A program made the translations under genes and the position numbers. Of a DNA stretch of 64,000 bases, positions 1 through 8,597 are shown piece after piece. The notes under the pieces are model-generated. The model was not told where the DNA came from. It did no database searches and saw only the letters and a list, made by a program, of their open reading frames with translations. Where the stretch lies: positions 103,134-167,133 of the forward strand of contig NZ_BBWU01000028.1 of NCBI RefSeq assembly GCF_000974765.1, given 5' to 3'. Source of the stretch: Sphingomonas changbaiensis NBRC 104936 (GTDB taxonomy: Bacteria; Pseudomonadota; Alphaproteobacteria; Sphingomonadales; Sphingomonadaceae). Positions within the stretch are counted from its first letter, which is position 1. Every line of letters starts with the position of its first letter.

Positions 1-1
1 G

Positions 2-253
2 CTGCCTGAGGAAATGCTGGCGCCGTTCCTCCGCATTGCCCGCGCCGCTCGGGACGGCGCGCCCTGTCCCGACGATGCCGAACTCGCCCGCATCTACGGC
101 ACCGCGTCGATGGGCCGCGTCAAGCGGATGCTCGGCCATATGGAGGAACGCGGCGTGATCGTCATTCGCACCGACCTCGCCGGCGGCCGCTCGATCGCGC
201 TGCCGCATCTGGGCTGGACAAGCGCGGCGACGGAGGCCGGGCGGGCGGCATGA
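2..253 (+). CDS. C-terminal part of a winged-helix-like protein (start outside the window)
   Basis: The open frame runs in from the left edge without a stop: codons for LPEE precede the first ATG at 14. What is visible is therefore the last 83 or so residues of a longer gene. The segment ELARIYGTASMGRVKRMLGHMEERGVI resembles a winged-helix domain, with a recognition helix followed by a turn into a strand (IVIRTDLAGGRSIALP). Such C-terminal wHTH segments are common in small alphaproteobacterial proteins of unknown function. No partner or target can be named. The gene is codirectional with the nitrilase, with a repeat element between them. Confidence 0.5.
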   Translation: MPEEMLAPFLRIARAARDGAPCPDDAELARIYGTASMGRVKRMLGHMEERGVIVIRTDLAGGRSIALPHLGWTSAATEAGRAA

Positions 254-267
254 CCTCCGGCGCTCCT

Positions 268-363
268 CAACCGGTTTGGGCTGAGCTTGTCGAAGCCCTC
301 CCTTGTTCTTTTCTGAGATGCCAGGAAGAAAAGGGAGGCCTTCGACAAGCTCAGGCCAAACCG
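268..363. repeat. Inverted repeat of the GGTTTGGGCTGAGCxTGTCGAAG family (copy 1)
   Basis: The left arm CCGGTTTGGGCTGAGCTTGT and its continuation CGAAGCCCTCCCTT are mirrored by AAGGGAGGCCTTCGACAAGC followed by TCAGGCCAAACCGG. A roughly 25-base spacer separates the arms. A second copy lies at 46772-46860. Arms of this sequence are known as dispersed palindromic repeats in sphingomonads and other proteobacteria. Here the element lies between two codirectional genes and ends 15 bases before the nitrilase start. Confidence 0.85.
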
Positions 364-377
364 GAATTGGACGACCC

Positions 378-1328
378 ATGACCAAGACCACCGTCGCCGC
401 GCTCCAGATCGGCTCCCGGCCGGAGGGCAAAGCGGCAACGCTGGATGCGATTCTGTCGTTCGAGCAACAGATCGCGGACTCCCAAGCCGCGCTCGTCGTC
501 ATGCCCGAAGCCCTGCTCGGCGGCTATCCGAAAGGCTCGGATTTCGGCACCCGCCTCGGCTATCGGATGCCGGAGGGGCGCGAGGCGTTCGCGGCCTATC
601 ACGCCAATGCGGTCGATCTGGACGCGCCCGAGATCGAGGCCCTGGCCGGGCTCAGCCGCCGCACCGGCGCGACCCTGGTGCTGGGGGTGATCGAGCGGGC
701 GGGCGCCACGCTCTACTGCACCGCCTTGTTCATCGATCCCGAACGCGGCCTGATCGCCAAACACCGCAAGCTGATGCCGACCGGCACCGAGCGGCTGATC
801 TGGGGCCAGGGCGACGGCTCGACGATGCCGGTGGTCGAAAGCCGTGCCGGCAGGATCGGCGCGGCGATCTGCTGGGAAAACCACATGCCGCTGTTCCGGA
901 CAGCCATGTATGCGAAAGGCATCGAGATCTGGTGCGCGCCGACGGTCGACGAGCGGGACGTGTGGCGCGCATCGATGCGGCACATCGCGCATGAAGGCCG
1001 CTGCTTCGTGATCAGCGCGTGCCAGGTGCAGCCCTCGCCGGCCGAATTGGGCCGCGAGGTCGAGGGCTGGCCGGCGGATCGTCCGCTGATCCGCGGCGGC
1101 AGCATGATCGTCGGGCCGCTGGGTGACGTGCTCGCCGGCCCTCTGGAGCACGAAACCGGGCTGGTCACGGCCGAGATCGACACGGCCGAGATCGTCCGCG
1201 CCCGCTACGATTTCGACGCGGTCGGCCATTATTCCCGACCGGACGTCTTCCGGCTGCAGGTGGACGAGACGCCGCGGCCGGGCGTCGCGTTTGCGCCGTT
1301 CAGCCTTCCCGGAACGGCGCCGGCCTGA
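378..1328 (+). CDS. Nitrilase / carbon-nitrogen hydrolase
   Basis: This 316-residue protein of the nitrilase superfamily hydrolyses nitriles to acids, or amides, through a cytosolic Glu-Lys-Cys triad. The triad is visible: Glu44 in [13 protein letters not shown], Lys131 in [12 protein letters not shown], and Cys165 in [11 protein letters not shown]. The CWEN-M-P signature and the length fit true nitrilases (EC 3.5.5) better than amidases. The ATG at 378 is preferred over the in-frame ATG at 303, because the earlier codons translate the upstream repeat. The 3' end overlaps the convergent GAF gene by 29 bases. The natural substrate cannot be read from sequence. Confidence 0.9.
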   Translation: MTKTTVAALQIGSRPEGKAATLDAILSFEQQIADSQAALVVMPEALLGGYPKGSDFGTRLGYRMPEGREAFAAYHANAVDLDAPEIEALAGLSRRTGATLVLGVIERAGATLYCTALFIDPERGLIAKHRKLMPTGTERLIWGQGDGSTMPVVESRAGRIGAAICWENHMPLFRTAMYAKGIEIWCAPTVDERDVWRASMRHIAHEGRCFVISACQVQPSPAELGREVEGWPADRPLIRGGSMIVGPLGDVLAGPLEHETGLVTAEIDTAEIVRARYDFDAVGHYSRPDVFRLQVDETPRPGVAFAPFSLPGTAPA

Positions 1329-1800
1329 CTGAAACGCCGGCCCGCTCGGACAGCAAGATCGCAACCCGGCGCGCGATATCCTCCAGCGCCTCGATCATGT
1401 CGGCCGCATGCAGCAGGCGCGGCTTCGGATCGATCGCGCACAGCGTGCCGTAAAAGCTGCCGTCCTCCAGCGTCAGCGGCAGCGAAACATAGCTTTGAAA
1501 GCCGTACAGGATCGGCACCGGATGCGTGCGCCAGTCCATGTCCATGGCAACATGGTCGATAACGATCCCGTGCTGCGTCTTGCGCACATCGTCGCAGATC
1601 GTGGTCGCGATATCGAGTTCGTCGCCGGGCCTCAGGCCGAACTCGATATTGTCCAGCACCTGGCAGGCGATCCAGCGATCCTCGGTCACGCAGGCGACGG
1701 CTGCGAAGCCCATGCCGGTCGCGGCGCAGACCTCTTCCAGCAGCCCGAGCATGGCCGGGTCATCGCCATGGTGCATCACCCGGGCGGCAAGCGCGTCCAA
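1300..1800 (-). CDS. GAF-domain protein
   Basis: This 166-residue stand-alone GAF domain has the pattern [36 protein letters not shown] followed by [25 protein letters not shown], the usual fold order of GAF sensory domains. It has no output domain, so it may bind a small molecule or work with another sensor. A TTG at 1800 is taken as the start because GGAGGA lies nine bases upstream. The TTG at 1809 sits too close to that site, and an ATG at 1776 would cut into the domain. It is convergent with the nitrilase. Confidence 0.75.
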   Translation of the reverse strand: MDALAARVMHHGDDPAMLGLLEEVCAATGMGFAAVACVTEDRWIACQVLDNIEFGLRPGDELDIATTICDDVRKTQHGIVIDHVAMDMDWRTHPVPILYGFQSYVSLPLTLEDGSFYGTLCAIDPKPRLLHAADMIEALEDIARRVAILLSERAGVSVRPAPFREG

Positions 1801-1839
1801 GGTTCTCAATCCTCCGCTCGCAGGTCCAAGACCGCCCCA

Positions 1840-2133
1840 TCATCCTTCATCGGGGGCGCTCCGATCAAGGGTCGAGTTGACGACGCGTTCCGACGCCGTC
1901 AGCCAGTCCTCCGCCGCCCGCTTGAGTTCCGGATGCTTCGGAAACGCCTCGGCCGGCAGCGGCGCGATGCCGAGCGCGTGCATCAGCACCCACAGCGCGA
2001 ATTTGCGGCCCGGCTCCTGCTCCACGCCGAAGTCGATCGCGAGCGCTTCTCTGCCGCGTGTCACCGCTTCGGGCGCCAGCGTGTCCAGCCGCGTGCGGCC
2101 GAAATAGTGATGGAGCAGCGCGTCGAGGTCCAT
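1840..2133 (-). CDS. Conserved small protein of unknown function
   Basis: A soluble 97-residue protein beginning MDLDALLHHYFGR and rich in helix-forming residues. The motif KFALWVLMHALGIAPLPAEAFPKHPEL looks like a compact helical domain. No signal peptide or membrane segment is seen. Small proteins of this kind are found next to housekeeping genes in sphingomonads, but I know of no function. The start at 2133 drops 12 residues from the longest frame. It is divergent from prfC, with 110 bases between the starts, so the two promoters must share that space. Confidence 0.6.
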   Translation of the reverse strand: MDLDALLHHYFGRTRLDTLAPEAVTRGREALAIDFGVEQEPGRKFALWVLMHALGIAPLPAEAFPKHPELKRAAEDWLTASERVVNSTLDRSAPDEG

Positions 2134-2243
2134 GCCGGGAGTGCCACTGCATTCCCGCCCTCTCGTCAAGCGGGGATTCGATCGCTACATGGCGCCCGAC
2201 CTGCGCTCGGGACGAGCGCGCTGCTTCTGCGATCAAGGCTTTC

Positions 2244-3770
2244 ATGGACTCCCGACCGACCACGCGCCCGGATCGGCGCACTTTCGCGATCATTTCCCAC
2301 CCGGACGCCGGCAAGACGACGCTGACCGAAAAGCTGCTGCTGTTCGGCGGCGCGATCCATGCCGCGGGCGAAGTGAAGGCGCGGGGGCAGGCCCGGCGCG
2401 CGCGCTCCGACTGGATGAAGATCGAGCAGCAGCGCGGCATTTCCGTCACCTCGTCGGTGATGACGTTCGAGCGCGACGGTCTCACCTTCAATCTGCTCGA
2501 CACGCCGGGCCACGAGGATTTCAGCGAGGACACCTACCGCACACTGACGGCGGTCGATTCCGCGGTGATGGTGATCGACGCGGCGCGCGGCATCGAGGCG
2601 CAGACGCGCAAGCTGTTCGAGGTCTGCCGGCTGCGCTCCGTCCCGATCATCACCTTCGTCAACAAGGTCGACCGCGAAGGCCGCCACCCGTTCGACCTGC
2701 TGGACGAGATCGCGTCGGACCTGGCGCTGGACGTCAGCCCCATGAACTGGCCGGTCGGCATGGGCGGCACGTTCGAAGGTCTCTACAATCTGGAGACCAA
2801 GCAGCTGACCAAGCCGGACGGCACCACCGCGCCGGCCGACCTGTCGGGCCACGACCCGGTCGGCGAAGAACTGGCGCTGATCGACGCCGGCTATGCCGCG
2901 TTCGACGAAGTCGCCTACCGCCACGGCGACCTGACGCCGGTCTTCTTCGGCTCCGCGCTGAAGGATTTCGGCGTGAGCGAGCTGATCGACGCCCTGGCCC
3001 GCTTCGCCCCTTCGCCGCGCCCGCAGCCGGCCGAGCCCGAGGCCGTGTCGCCCGACGATGCCGCCGTCACCGGCTTCATCTTCAAGGTGCAGGCCAACAT
3101 GAACCCGATGCACCGAGACCGCGTCGCCTTCATGCGCCTCTGCTCGGGCAAGTTCAAACGCGGCATGAAGCTCAATCAGGTCGGCACCGGCAAGGCGATT
3201 GCGGTGCACAGCCCGATCCTGTTCTTCGCCCAGAACCGCGAGACGGCGGAAGAGGCCTGGCCCGGCGACATCATCGGCATCCCGAACCACGGCACCTTGC
3301 GCGTCGGCGACACGCTGACCGACGGGCCGCCGAAGACGATCACCGGCCTGCCCAATTTCGCGCCGGAAATCCTGCGCCGGATCGCGCTCAAGGACCCGAC
3401 CAAGACCAAGCAGCTGCGCAAGGCGCTCGATGACTTGGCGGAAGAAGGCATCATCCAGGTCTTCTACCCCGAAGTCGGCAGCGCCTGGGTGGTGGGCGTG
3501 GTCGGCCAGCTCCAGCTCGAGGTGCTGATCTCGCGCCTGGAAGTCGAATACAAGGTCGACGCAAAGCTGGAACCCTCGCCCTGGGATACGGCGCGCTGGC
3601 TCGCCGGCGACGCCAGGGACATCGACGCCTTCGCCACGATCCACCGCGGCGCGCTCGCCCGCGACCGCGACGGCGCTTTGGTCTTCATGGCCAAGGACGC
3701 GTGGGAGCTCAATTACGTGAAAGAACGCAACCCGAACCTGCGCTTCTCGGCCACCAAGGAACGCGCCTGA
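2244..3770 (+). CDS. prfC: Peptide chain release factor 3
   Basis: A 508-residue translational GTPase that recycles RF1/RF2 from the ribosome after termination. The GTPase motifs are clear: G1 SHPDAGKTT near residue 18, switch II DTPGHEDFSEDTYRTL, and G4 NKVDREGRHPFDLLDEI. The central and C-terminal parts (HRDRVAFMRLCSGKFKRGMK, EEGIIQVF, LQLEVLISRLEVEY) are RF3-specific and separate it from EF-G. The length is slightly below the 529 residues of E. coli. The ATG at 2244 is chosen because homologues begin a few residues before RRTFAIISHPDAGKTT; the upstream open frame is not conserved. Confidence 0.95.
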   Translation: MDSRPTTRPDRRTFAIISHPDAGKTTLTEKLLLFGGAIHAAGEVKARGQARRARSDWMKIEQQRGISVTSSVMTFERDGLTFNLLDTPGHEDFSEDTYRTLTAVDSAVMVIDAARGIEAQTRKLFEVCRLRSVPIITFVNKVDREGRHPFDLLDEIASDLALDVSPMNWPVGMGGTFEGLYNLETKQLTKPDGTTAPADLSGHDPVGEELALIDAGYAAFDEVAYRHGDLTPVFFGSALKDFGVSELIDALARFAPSPRPQPAEPEAVSPDDAAVTGFIFKVQANMNPMHRDRVAFMRLCSGKFKRGMKLNQVGTGKAIAVHSPILFFAQNRETAEEAWPGDIIGIPNHGTLRVGDTLTDGPPKTITGLPNFAPEILRRIALKDPTKTKQLRKALDDLAEEGIIQVFYPEVGSAWVVGVVGQLQLEVLISRLEVEYKVDAKLEPSPWDTARWLAGDARDIDAFATIHRGALARDRDGALVFMAKDAWELNYVKERNPNLRFSATKERA

Positions 3771-3838
3771 TCCACCCTCTCCACTCAAGGGAGAGGAACG
3801 ATTCTTGTGCTTTCCTCACTCACTGTTACGGTTCGGAA

Positions 3839-4933
3839 ATGGGGCAGATGAGCATCCTGACGAACGATCGCCATCCGTTGCGCGCGGCCATTGCGATGGC
3901 GGTGATGTTCAACCTGTTCACGCTGATCGTCTTCACCGCGTCCGGCTATTTCCGCGGCCCCGAAAGCCTGCACGAATCGCTGGTGCTCGGGCTGCCGATG
4001 ATGCTGATCGACGGGTTCCTCGGCTTTCAGCTCTATCACGTCCTGCGCTGGACGACCGACCTGCGCCCGCTGCTGCGCTGGAGCATCGTCACCGTCGCAG
4101 TGTTGGCGATCGCGCTAATCCAGGCGTTCTGGGACACGCAGCTGCGCATCTGGGCCGACACGCTGACGATGACCCTGCGCCAGTCCTACATCCGCGCCGC
4201 GACGCTCAACACCTACAACAGCGGCATGCTGGCCGGCCTGTTCGCATTCCAGGGCGCTTACATGGCGCTGCAGCGCAACCAGGCGCTGCTGGGCGAAGCG
4301 CGCCAGCGTGAGCGCGAGGCGCAGATGCTGGCGCTCCGCTTTCAGCTCAATCCGCATTTCCTGTTCAACACGCTGAACGCGATCTCCAGCCTGGTCGTGC
4401 TGCGCCGCACCGACGAGGCGGAATCGATGATCGACCGCCTCTCCTCCTTCCTGCGCGGCAGCCTCGCCGCCGATCCGGACCGCATGGTCGCGGTCGAGGA
4501 CGAGTTCGAGATGCTGGACAATTATCTCGATATCGAAAGCGTCCGCTTCGGCGAGCGGCTGGTGACCGCGATCCACCTGCCGTACGAGCTTGCCCGCGCG
4601 CAGGTGCCGCCGTTCCTGCTCCAGCCCCTGGTCGAGAACGCCGTCAAATACGCGGTCGCCCCGTCGCGCACCGAAGTGCGGGTCGAGATCGCCGCGCGCG
4701 AGCGGGACGGCCGGCTGGAGCTGGAGGTGAGCGACAGCGGCGCCGACAGCGAAGGCGCCAGCGCCGGAACCGGCGTCGGCCTCGCCAATGTCCGCGAGCG
4801 GCTGCGGCTGAGCTATGGCGGGGACGGGCAGATGCAGGTGGACGCAGACGGACAGGGCTTCCGCGTCACGCTGACGATGCCGCTGCGCATCGCCGCCGCC
4901 GCGACCGAACCGCCGCTGACACTCGCAGCGTAA
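3839..4933 (+). CDS. LytS/YehU-type membrane histidine kinase, orphan
   Basis: This 364-residue kinase has four hydrophobic segments in the first 140 residues, then a coiled linker (QALLGEARQREREAQMLALRFQ) and a His_kinase domain with the phospho-accepting LNPHFLFNTLNAISSLV. A HATPase_c part follows, with LVENAVKYAV and GTGVGLANVRERL. The family normally pairs with a LytTR response regulator, but none is adjacent: the gene is followed by a repeat and an unrelated amidohydrolase. An ATG at 3848 is an alternative start. Its closest relative here is the complete pair at 22561-24422, and cross-talk with that LytTR regulator is a reasonable guess. Confidence 0.88.
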   Translation: MGQMSILTNDRHPLRAAIAMAVMFNLFTLIVFTASGYFRGPESLHESLVLGLPMMLIDGFLGFQLYHVLRWTTDLRPLLRWSIVTVAVLAIALIQAFWDTQLRIWADTLTMTLRQSYIRAATLNTYNSGMLAGLFAFQGAYMALQRNQALLGEARQREREAQMLALRFQLNPHFLFNTLNAISSLVVLRRTDEAESMIDRLSSFLRGSLAADPDRMVAVEDEFEMLDNYLDIESVRFGERLVTAIHLPYELARAQVPPFLLQPLVENAVKYAVAPSRTEVRVEIAARERDGRLELEVSDSGADSEGASAGTGVGLANVRERLRLSYGGDGQMQVDADGQGFRVTLTMPLRIAAAATEPPLTLAA

Positions 4934-5071
4934 TCCTCCCCTTAGAGGGGAGGTGGCAGCCCGAAGGGCTGACGGAGGGGTGTCAGCGCTTCAGAACTAT
5001 CCCGGACTGCGATACCCCTCCACCATCCCCGCTTTCGCGGGGACGGTCCCCCTCCCCTTCCAGGGGAGGAT
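4934..5071. repeat. GC-rich intergenic repeat, family A (copy 1)
   Basis: Nested inverted repeats: TCCTCCCCTTAGAGGGGAGG, CAGCCCGAAGGGCTG and GAGGGGTGTCAGCG on the left are answered by TACCCCTCCACC, a CCCCGCTTTCGCGGGG hairpin and CCCTCCCCTTCCAGGGGAGGA on the right. The same plan recurs at 24440, 32260 and 49290. The whole element can fold as a long structured RNA on either strand. It begins directly after the kinase stop codon. Confidence 0.85.
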
Positions 5072-5082
5072 CGAAAGTCAAA

Positions 5083-5118
5083 AAAAGCCCGACCGGTTTT
5101 TGAGGCCGGCCGGGCTTT
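5083..5118 (-). terminator. Strong rho-independent terminator reading leftwards
   Basis: On the minus strand the sequence reads AAGCCCGGCCGG, a short A-rich loop, CCGGTCGGGCTT, then a run of about seven T. The stem is ten or more base pairs. The plus strand has only TTT after the stem, so termination is mainly for leftward transcription. No protein gene is recognised on the minus strand to its right, which suggests a non-coding transcript. Confidence 0.75.
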
Positions 5119-5240
5119 AGGGTCAGCATTCTTTCGAATGCCTCGGGTCGCACAGTTTTGATGCGTCGAACCGCTTCCCAGAGAAATATCCTGTCGACGA
5201 AACTGCAGCGCGGCGCGACGGGATTGCACGGCCCGAATTC
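5083..5240 (-). ncRNA. Candidate small RNA upstream of the amidohydrolase, antisense direction
   Basis: A strong leftward terminator at 5083-5118 has no gene to terminate. Just upstream on the minus strand is a six-pair hairpin GCATTC-GAAA-GAATGC at 5126-5141, which carries a GNRA tetraloop, the kind of element seen in structured RNAs. The 5' end is unknown and no convincing promoter was found; 5240 is only a guess near the divergent gene start. The 103-codon open frame here covers the terminator and repeat and does not look like a protein. Other reading: a terminator left over from rearrangement. Confidence 0.35.
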
Positions 5241-5261
5241 GCGCCTTAGGCAAGCGCCAGC

Positions 5262-7286
5262 ATGAAACTCCTGACCACCGCGGCGCTGGCCGCTCTCGCC
5301 GCGGTCCTCGCCGCTCCCGCTTCGGCCGAAATGCAGCGCTACAGCGTCATCTTTGGCGGCAAGAATGTCGGCCATCTGAACGCCGACGTGCAGGGCGCGC
5401 AGACGGTGATCGACTACGACTACAAGAACAACGGCCGCGGCCCGACGATGAAGGAGTCGATCAAGCTCGACGCGAACGGCCTGCCGACCGCGTGGGACAT
5501 TACCGGCGCGACCACCTTCGGCTCCAAGGTCGAGGAGCATTTCGCGAAGAGCGGCGCCAAGGCGATATGGACCGACGCGACCGGCAAGGGCAGCGCCGCG
5601 ACCAAGGAGCGCGCCGTCTATGTCGCGCAGAGCGGCAGCCCCTGGTCGACCGGACTCTATGCCCGCGCGATCATCAAGGCGGGCGGCAGCACCCTGCCCG
5701 CGCTGCCCGGCGGCACGCTGAAGCTGACCAAGGGCGAGACGCTGTCGGTCAACGGCGATGGCGGGCCGCTCCAGGTGACCCGCTACGATCTGGGCGGCAT
5801 CGAGACTGCGCCCGATACGATCCTGATGGACCCGCAGGGCGAAATGTTCGCCTATGTCTCGCCCCGCCAGGTGATCGTCCGGGCCGGCTACGAAGGCGAG
5901 GCGGAGCGGCTGAAGACGCTCGCGGCCAAATGGTCGACCGACCGTTTCGTCGATATCCAGAAAAAGGTCGCGCATAACTATGATGCGCCGGTCCGCATCC
6001 GCAATGTCCGCATCTTCGACCCGAAGACTCAGGCACTGACCGGGCCGGTCTCGGTGCTCGTCTCCGGCAATCACATCGCGGCGGTCGAGCCGCTCGACGA
6101 GCCGGCGACCAAAGGCGAGGTGACGATCGACGGCGCCGGCGGCACGCTGGTTCCCGGCATGTACGAGATGCACGCCCACACCAGCCAGGAAGGCGCACTG
6201 CTGAACCTGATCGCCGGCATCACGACGATGCGCGACATGGGCAACGACAATGACGTGCTCGCCAAGCTGATCGAGCGGATCGACGACGGCACGATCGCCG
6301 GCCCGCGCATCGTCCGCGCCGGCTTCGTCGAGGGCAAGAGCCCCTACAGCGCGAACAACGGCATCCTGGTCAACAGCGAGCAGGAAGCAGTCGACGCGGT
6401 CCGCTGGTACGCGGCGCACGATTTCTGGTCGATCAAGTCGTACAACAGCATGAACCCGGCCTGGATTCCGGCGATGGTGAAGGAAGCGCATCGCCTTGGT
6501 CTCAAGGTCCAGGGCCATGTCCCCGCCTTCGCGACCGCCGACCAGATGGTCGAGGACGGGTTCGACGAGCTGACGCACATCAACCAGTTCATGCTGCAAT
6601 GGGTGATCAAGCCGACCGAGGACACGCGGACCTTGTTCCGGCTGACCGCGCTGAAACGGCTTCCAGGCCTCGACCTCAACAGCCCGCGCGTGCAGCACTC
6701 GATCAACCTGGTCGCCGACCGGCACATCCCGATGGACGTGACGCTGGGCATTCACGAGAATCTGCTGCTGAACCGCGACGGCCAGGTGCCGCCGGGCGCG
6801 GCCGACTATATCTCGCATATGCCGATCGGCACCCAGCGCGGCATGAAGCAGGCATGGATCGACACCTCGGCGCCGGGCGACGACGCGGCCTATCGCGGCG
6901 CCTATGACAAGATCGTCCAGACGATCCGGATGCTGAACGACAAGGGCGTGATGATCGTCCCCGGCACCGATACCGGCGGCAGCTTCACCTATCACCGCGA
7001 GCTGGAGCTGTATCAGACGGTCGGCATGACGCCGCCGCAGATCCTGAAGCGCGCGACTTGGGACATGGCCCATTATCTGGGCCAGGATCAGCGGCTCGGC
7101 TCGATCGAGAAAGGCAAGCTCGCCGACTTCTTCCTGGTGCCGGGCGACCCGACCAAGGACCTGAAGGCGATCAAATCCATCGCGATGGTGGTCAAGGACG
7201 GCACGGTCTACTACCCGGCGGAGGTCTATCCGGAGTTCGGCATCGAGCCGTTCGCGCCGATGCCGAAGGTGTCCAGGCCAGGCTGA
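5262..7286 (+). CDS. Secreted metal-dependent amidohydrolase
   Basis: A 674-residue protein with a signal peptide (MKLLTTAALAALAAVLAAPASA). It is followed by about 220 residues of beta-rich sequence with no family I recognise, then an amidohydrolase TIM barrel. Metal ligands are visible as HAH in PGMYEMHAHTS, a candidate carbamylated Lys in SIKSYNS, His in VQGHVP, His in ELTHIN and Asp in VPGTDTGG. The C-terminal segment GSIEKGKLADFFLVPGDPTKDLK is the usual sandwich-domain return. It probably acts in the periplasm on peptides or other amides; the substrate is unknown. The N-terminal extension is larger than in most imidazolonepropionase-like relatives. Confidence 0.85.
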   Translation: MKLLTTAALAALAAVLAAPASAEMQRYSVIFGGKNVGHLNADVQGAQTVIDYDYKNNGRGPTMKESIKLDANGLPTAWDITGATTFGSKVEEHFAKSGAKAIWTDATGKGSAATKERAVYVAQSGSPWSTGLYARAIIKAGGSTLPALPGGTLKLTKGETLSVNGDGGPLQVTRYDLGGIETAPDTILMDPQGEMFAYVSPRQVIVRAGYEGEAERLKTLAAKWSTDRFVDIQKKVAHNYDAPVRIRNVRIFDPKTQALTGPVSVLVSGNHIAAVEPLDEPATKGEVTIDGAGGTLVPGMYEMHAHTSQEGALLNLIAGITTMRDMGNDNDVLAKLIERIDDGTIAGPRIVRAGFVEGKSPYSANNGILVNSEQEAVDAVRWYAAHDFWSIKSYNSMNPAWIPAMVKEAHRLGLKVQGHVPAFATADQMVEDGFDELTHINQFMLQWVIKPTEDTRTLFRLTALKRLPGLDLNSPRVQHSINLVADRHIPMDVTLGIHENLLLNRDGQVPPGAADYISHMPIGTQRGMKQAWIDTSAPGDDAAYRGAYDKIVQTIRMLNDKGVMIVPGTDTGGSFTYHRELELYQTVGMTPPQILKRATWDMAHYLGQDQRLGSIEKGKLADFFLVPGDPTKDLKAIKSIAMVVKDGTVYYPAEVYPEFGIEPFAPMPKVSRPG

Positions 7287-7372
7287 AGCGCTTCTTTTCC
7301 GCCCTTTGTCGTCCAGGTGACCGACGAAGGACCACCGGCATGCTAACGGCATCCTTCACCCGGGGGATCCGC

Positions 7373-7573
7373 ATGCCCGTCTATCGTCTTTACTGCCTGG
7401 ATCGCGACAAGCACATCACCGCGCGAGCCGATATCGAGGCCGATACCGACGCGGCCGCGATCCAGTATGCGCGGGACAATCATCCCGGCGACGATTGCGA
7501 GATTTGGGAACTCGGGCGCAGGGTAGCGGTCATCGCGCGCGACACCGGCTCCAGCGCCGTCGCACTTGCCTGA
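7373..7573 (+). CDS. Small conserved protein
   Basis: A 66-residue soluble protein, MPVYRLYCLDRDKHI followed by ARADIEADTDAAAIQYARDNHPGDDCEIWELGRRVAVI. Small proteins with this YRLYCLD...A..IEA.TD..A pattern occur in sphingomonads. The W-E-L-G-R-RVA segment resembles the end of DUF6894-like proteins, and a DUF6894 gene lies next to it in convergent orientation. The start at 7373 is chosen because homologous small proteins start at the MPVYRLY strand and it lies close after a GGGGGA run. No function can be stated. Confidence 0.6.
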   Translation: MPVYRLYCLDRDKHITARADIEADTDAAAIQYARDNHPGDDCEIWELGRRVAVIARDTGSSAVALA

Positions 7574-7591
7574 CGGCCGCGGCCGCGCGGA

Positions 7592-7828
7592 TTACTCCTC
7601 GATCGTTACCGCCTCGCGGAACGGCACCGTGAGCAGGATTTGCCCCTTCTCGTCGGCGATCTCGATGCACTCGTTGAGCGGCAGCCGGCCGGACCACAAC
7701 GCTTCGCGCATGATAGACCGTGCGCTGGCGACAGCCTCCGCCCGCGCTTCGTCCAGGCCCGGGCACTCCTGCCCTTCCTCATCCCGCACCGTTCGTCCGT
7801 CGACGATGTGGAAAAAATAACGCGGCAA
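7592..7828 (-). CDS. DUF6894-type small protein
   Basis: A 78-residue protein beginning MPRYFFHIVDGRTVRDEEGQE and continuing with PGLDEARAEAVASARSIMREALWSG, the hallmark of the DUF6894 family common in Methylobacteria, rhizobia and sphingomonads. It has no signal peptide or membrane helix and an acidic composition. Family members are often multicopy and stress- or regulator-associated, but the role is unknown. It lies 40 bases downstream of the Crp/Fnr regulator on the same strand and may share its transcript. Confidence 0.75.
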   Translation of the reverse strand: MPRYFFHIVDGRTVRDEEGQECPGLDEARAEAVASARSIMREALWSGRLPLNECIEIADEKGQILLTVPFREAVTIEE

Positions 7829-7868
7829 ACCAAAGCTCCCCTTACACGTCTGGAAAAACGGCGTCGGA

Positions 7869-8597
7869 TCATCCGGCGTTCCCGAAACGCTTCGCGATCA
7901 GGCGATTATATTCCCGCTCCGGCACCCCGTAGCCGTCGCCGACAATGCGCTCGAGCAGCGCCCGATCGAGCACCGCGATTGTTCCGCGCGCTGTCCGGAT
8001 CGCGCCCTGTTGGCTGAGGCTGCCCAGAGCGAAAGTCACGGTCGTGCGCGACGACCCGAGCATGATGGCCAGATAGTCGTGAGTCAGCGGAACATCGTCG
8101 CCGGGCAAGCGGTCGTGGCTCATCAGCAGCCAGCGCGTCAGGCGCTCCTCGATCGGGCGGAGCGCGTTCGAAAGGCAGGTCTGGGCGGACTGCAGCAGGA
8201 AGAACTGCACGTAGCGCAGCATCAGCATCCGAATGGGCGGGCTGGTCTCAAGCAGTCCCGCGAACTCGGGAGCGGGGATGATCCAGGCAGAGCCGCCGAT
8301 CTGCATGTCCAGCCGGTGCGGTGAGTGGCCCGATTGCAGGATCAGCGGGATGCCGCCGAACCCGTCGATCCCGTACAGCCCGATCTCGACGGCCTGACCG
8401 CTCGCCACCTCGACGATCACCGATCCCATTCCGCCGTCGAAGAAATAGCCGAACTCAGGCGGCTGGTCGGCGTCGAAGATCGTCATGCCTTTCGGCGTAT
8501 CGATCCGCTTCAGATGCGGGCCGAGCAGGCCGAACGCCTCCGGCGGCAGCGCCCGGAGCAACCAGTTCTGTACTTCCGATTGCGCAGGACCGACCAT
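7869..8597 (-). CDS. Crp/Fnr-family transcription regulator
   Basis: A 242-residue regulator with an N-terminal cyclic-nucleotide-binding beta-barrel (GMTIFDADQPPEFGYFFDGGMGSVIVEV through EIGLYGIDGFGG), a dimer helix and a C-terminal winged helix (PLTHDYLAIMLGSSRTTVTFALGSLSQQGAI). The cysteines that hold the Fe-S cluster in FNR are absent, and the phosphate-binding RxS of CRP is not evident, so the ligand is uncertain. The R-TTV recognition helix is typical of the sphingomonad/rhizobial Crp group. It is divergent from the thioesterase gene with about 117 bases between, where its own promoter must lie. Confidence 0.88.
   Translation of the reverse strand: MVGPAQSEVQNWLLRALPPEAFGLLGPHLKRIDTPKGMTIFDADQPPEFGYFFDGGMGSVIVEVASGQAVEIGLYGIDGFGGIPLILQSGHSPHRLDMQIGGSAWIIPAPEFAGLLETSPPIRMLMLRYVQFFLLQSAQTCLSNALRPIEERLTRWLLMSHDRLPGDDVPLTHDYLAIMLGSSRTTVTFALGSLSQQGAIRTARGTIAVLDRALLERIVGDGYGVPEREYNRLIAKRFGNAG

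Noticed and set aside
4934..5071. CRISPR-like array
   Set aside because: The repeats are inverted, dispersed and of several kinds, not regularly spaced direct repeats with unique spacers, and no cas gene is present.
4942..5253. A 103-codon minus-strand frame across repeat and terminator
   Set aside because: It crosses a strong terminator and the repeat arms and has no protein-like pattern. A small RNA or no gene is more likely.
4983..7352. Minus-strand open frame of 789 codons opposite the amidohydrolase gene
   Set aside because: It is rich in Arg, His, Asp and Val in the pattern expected for the reverse complement of GC-rich coding DNA, with no domain or ribosome site. The plus strand carries a complete enzyme with a signal peptide.
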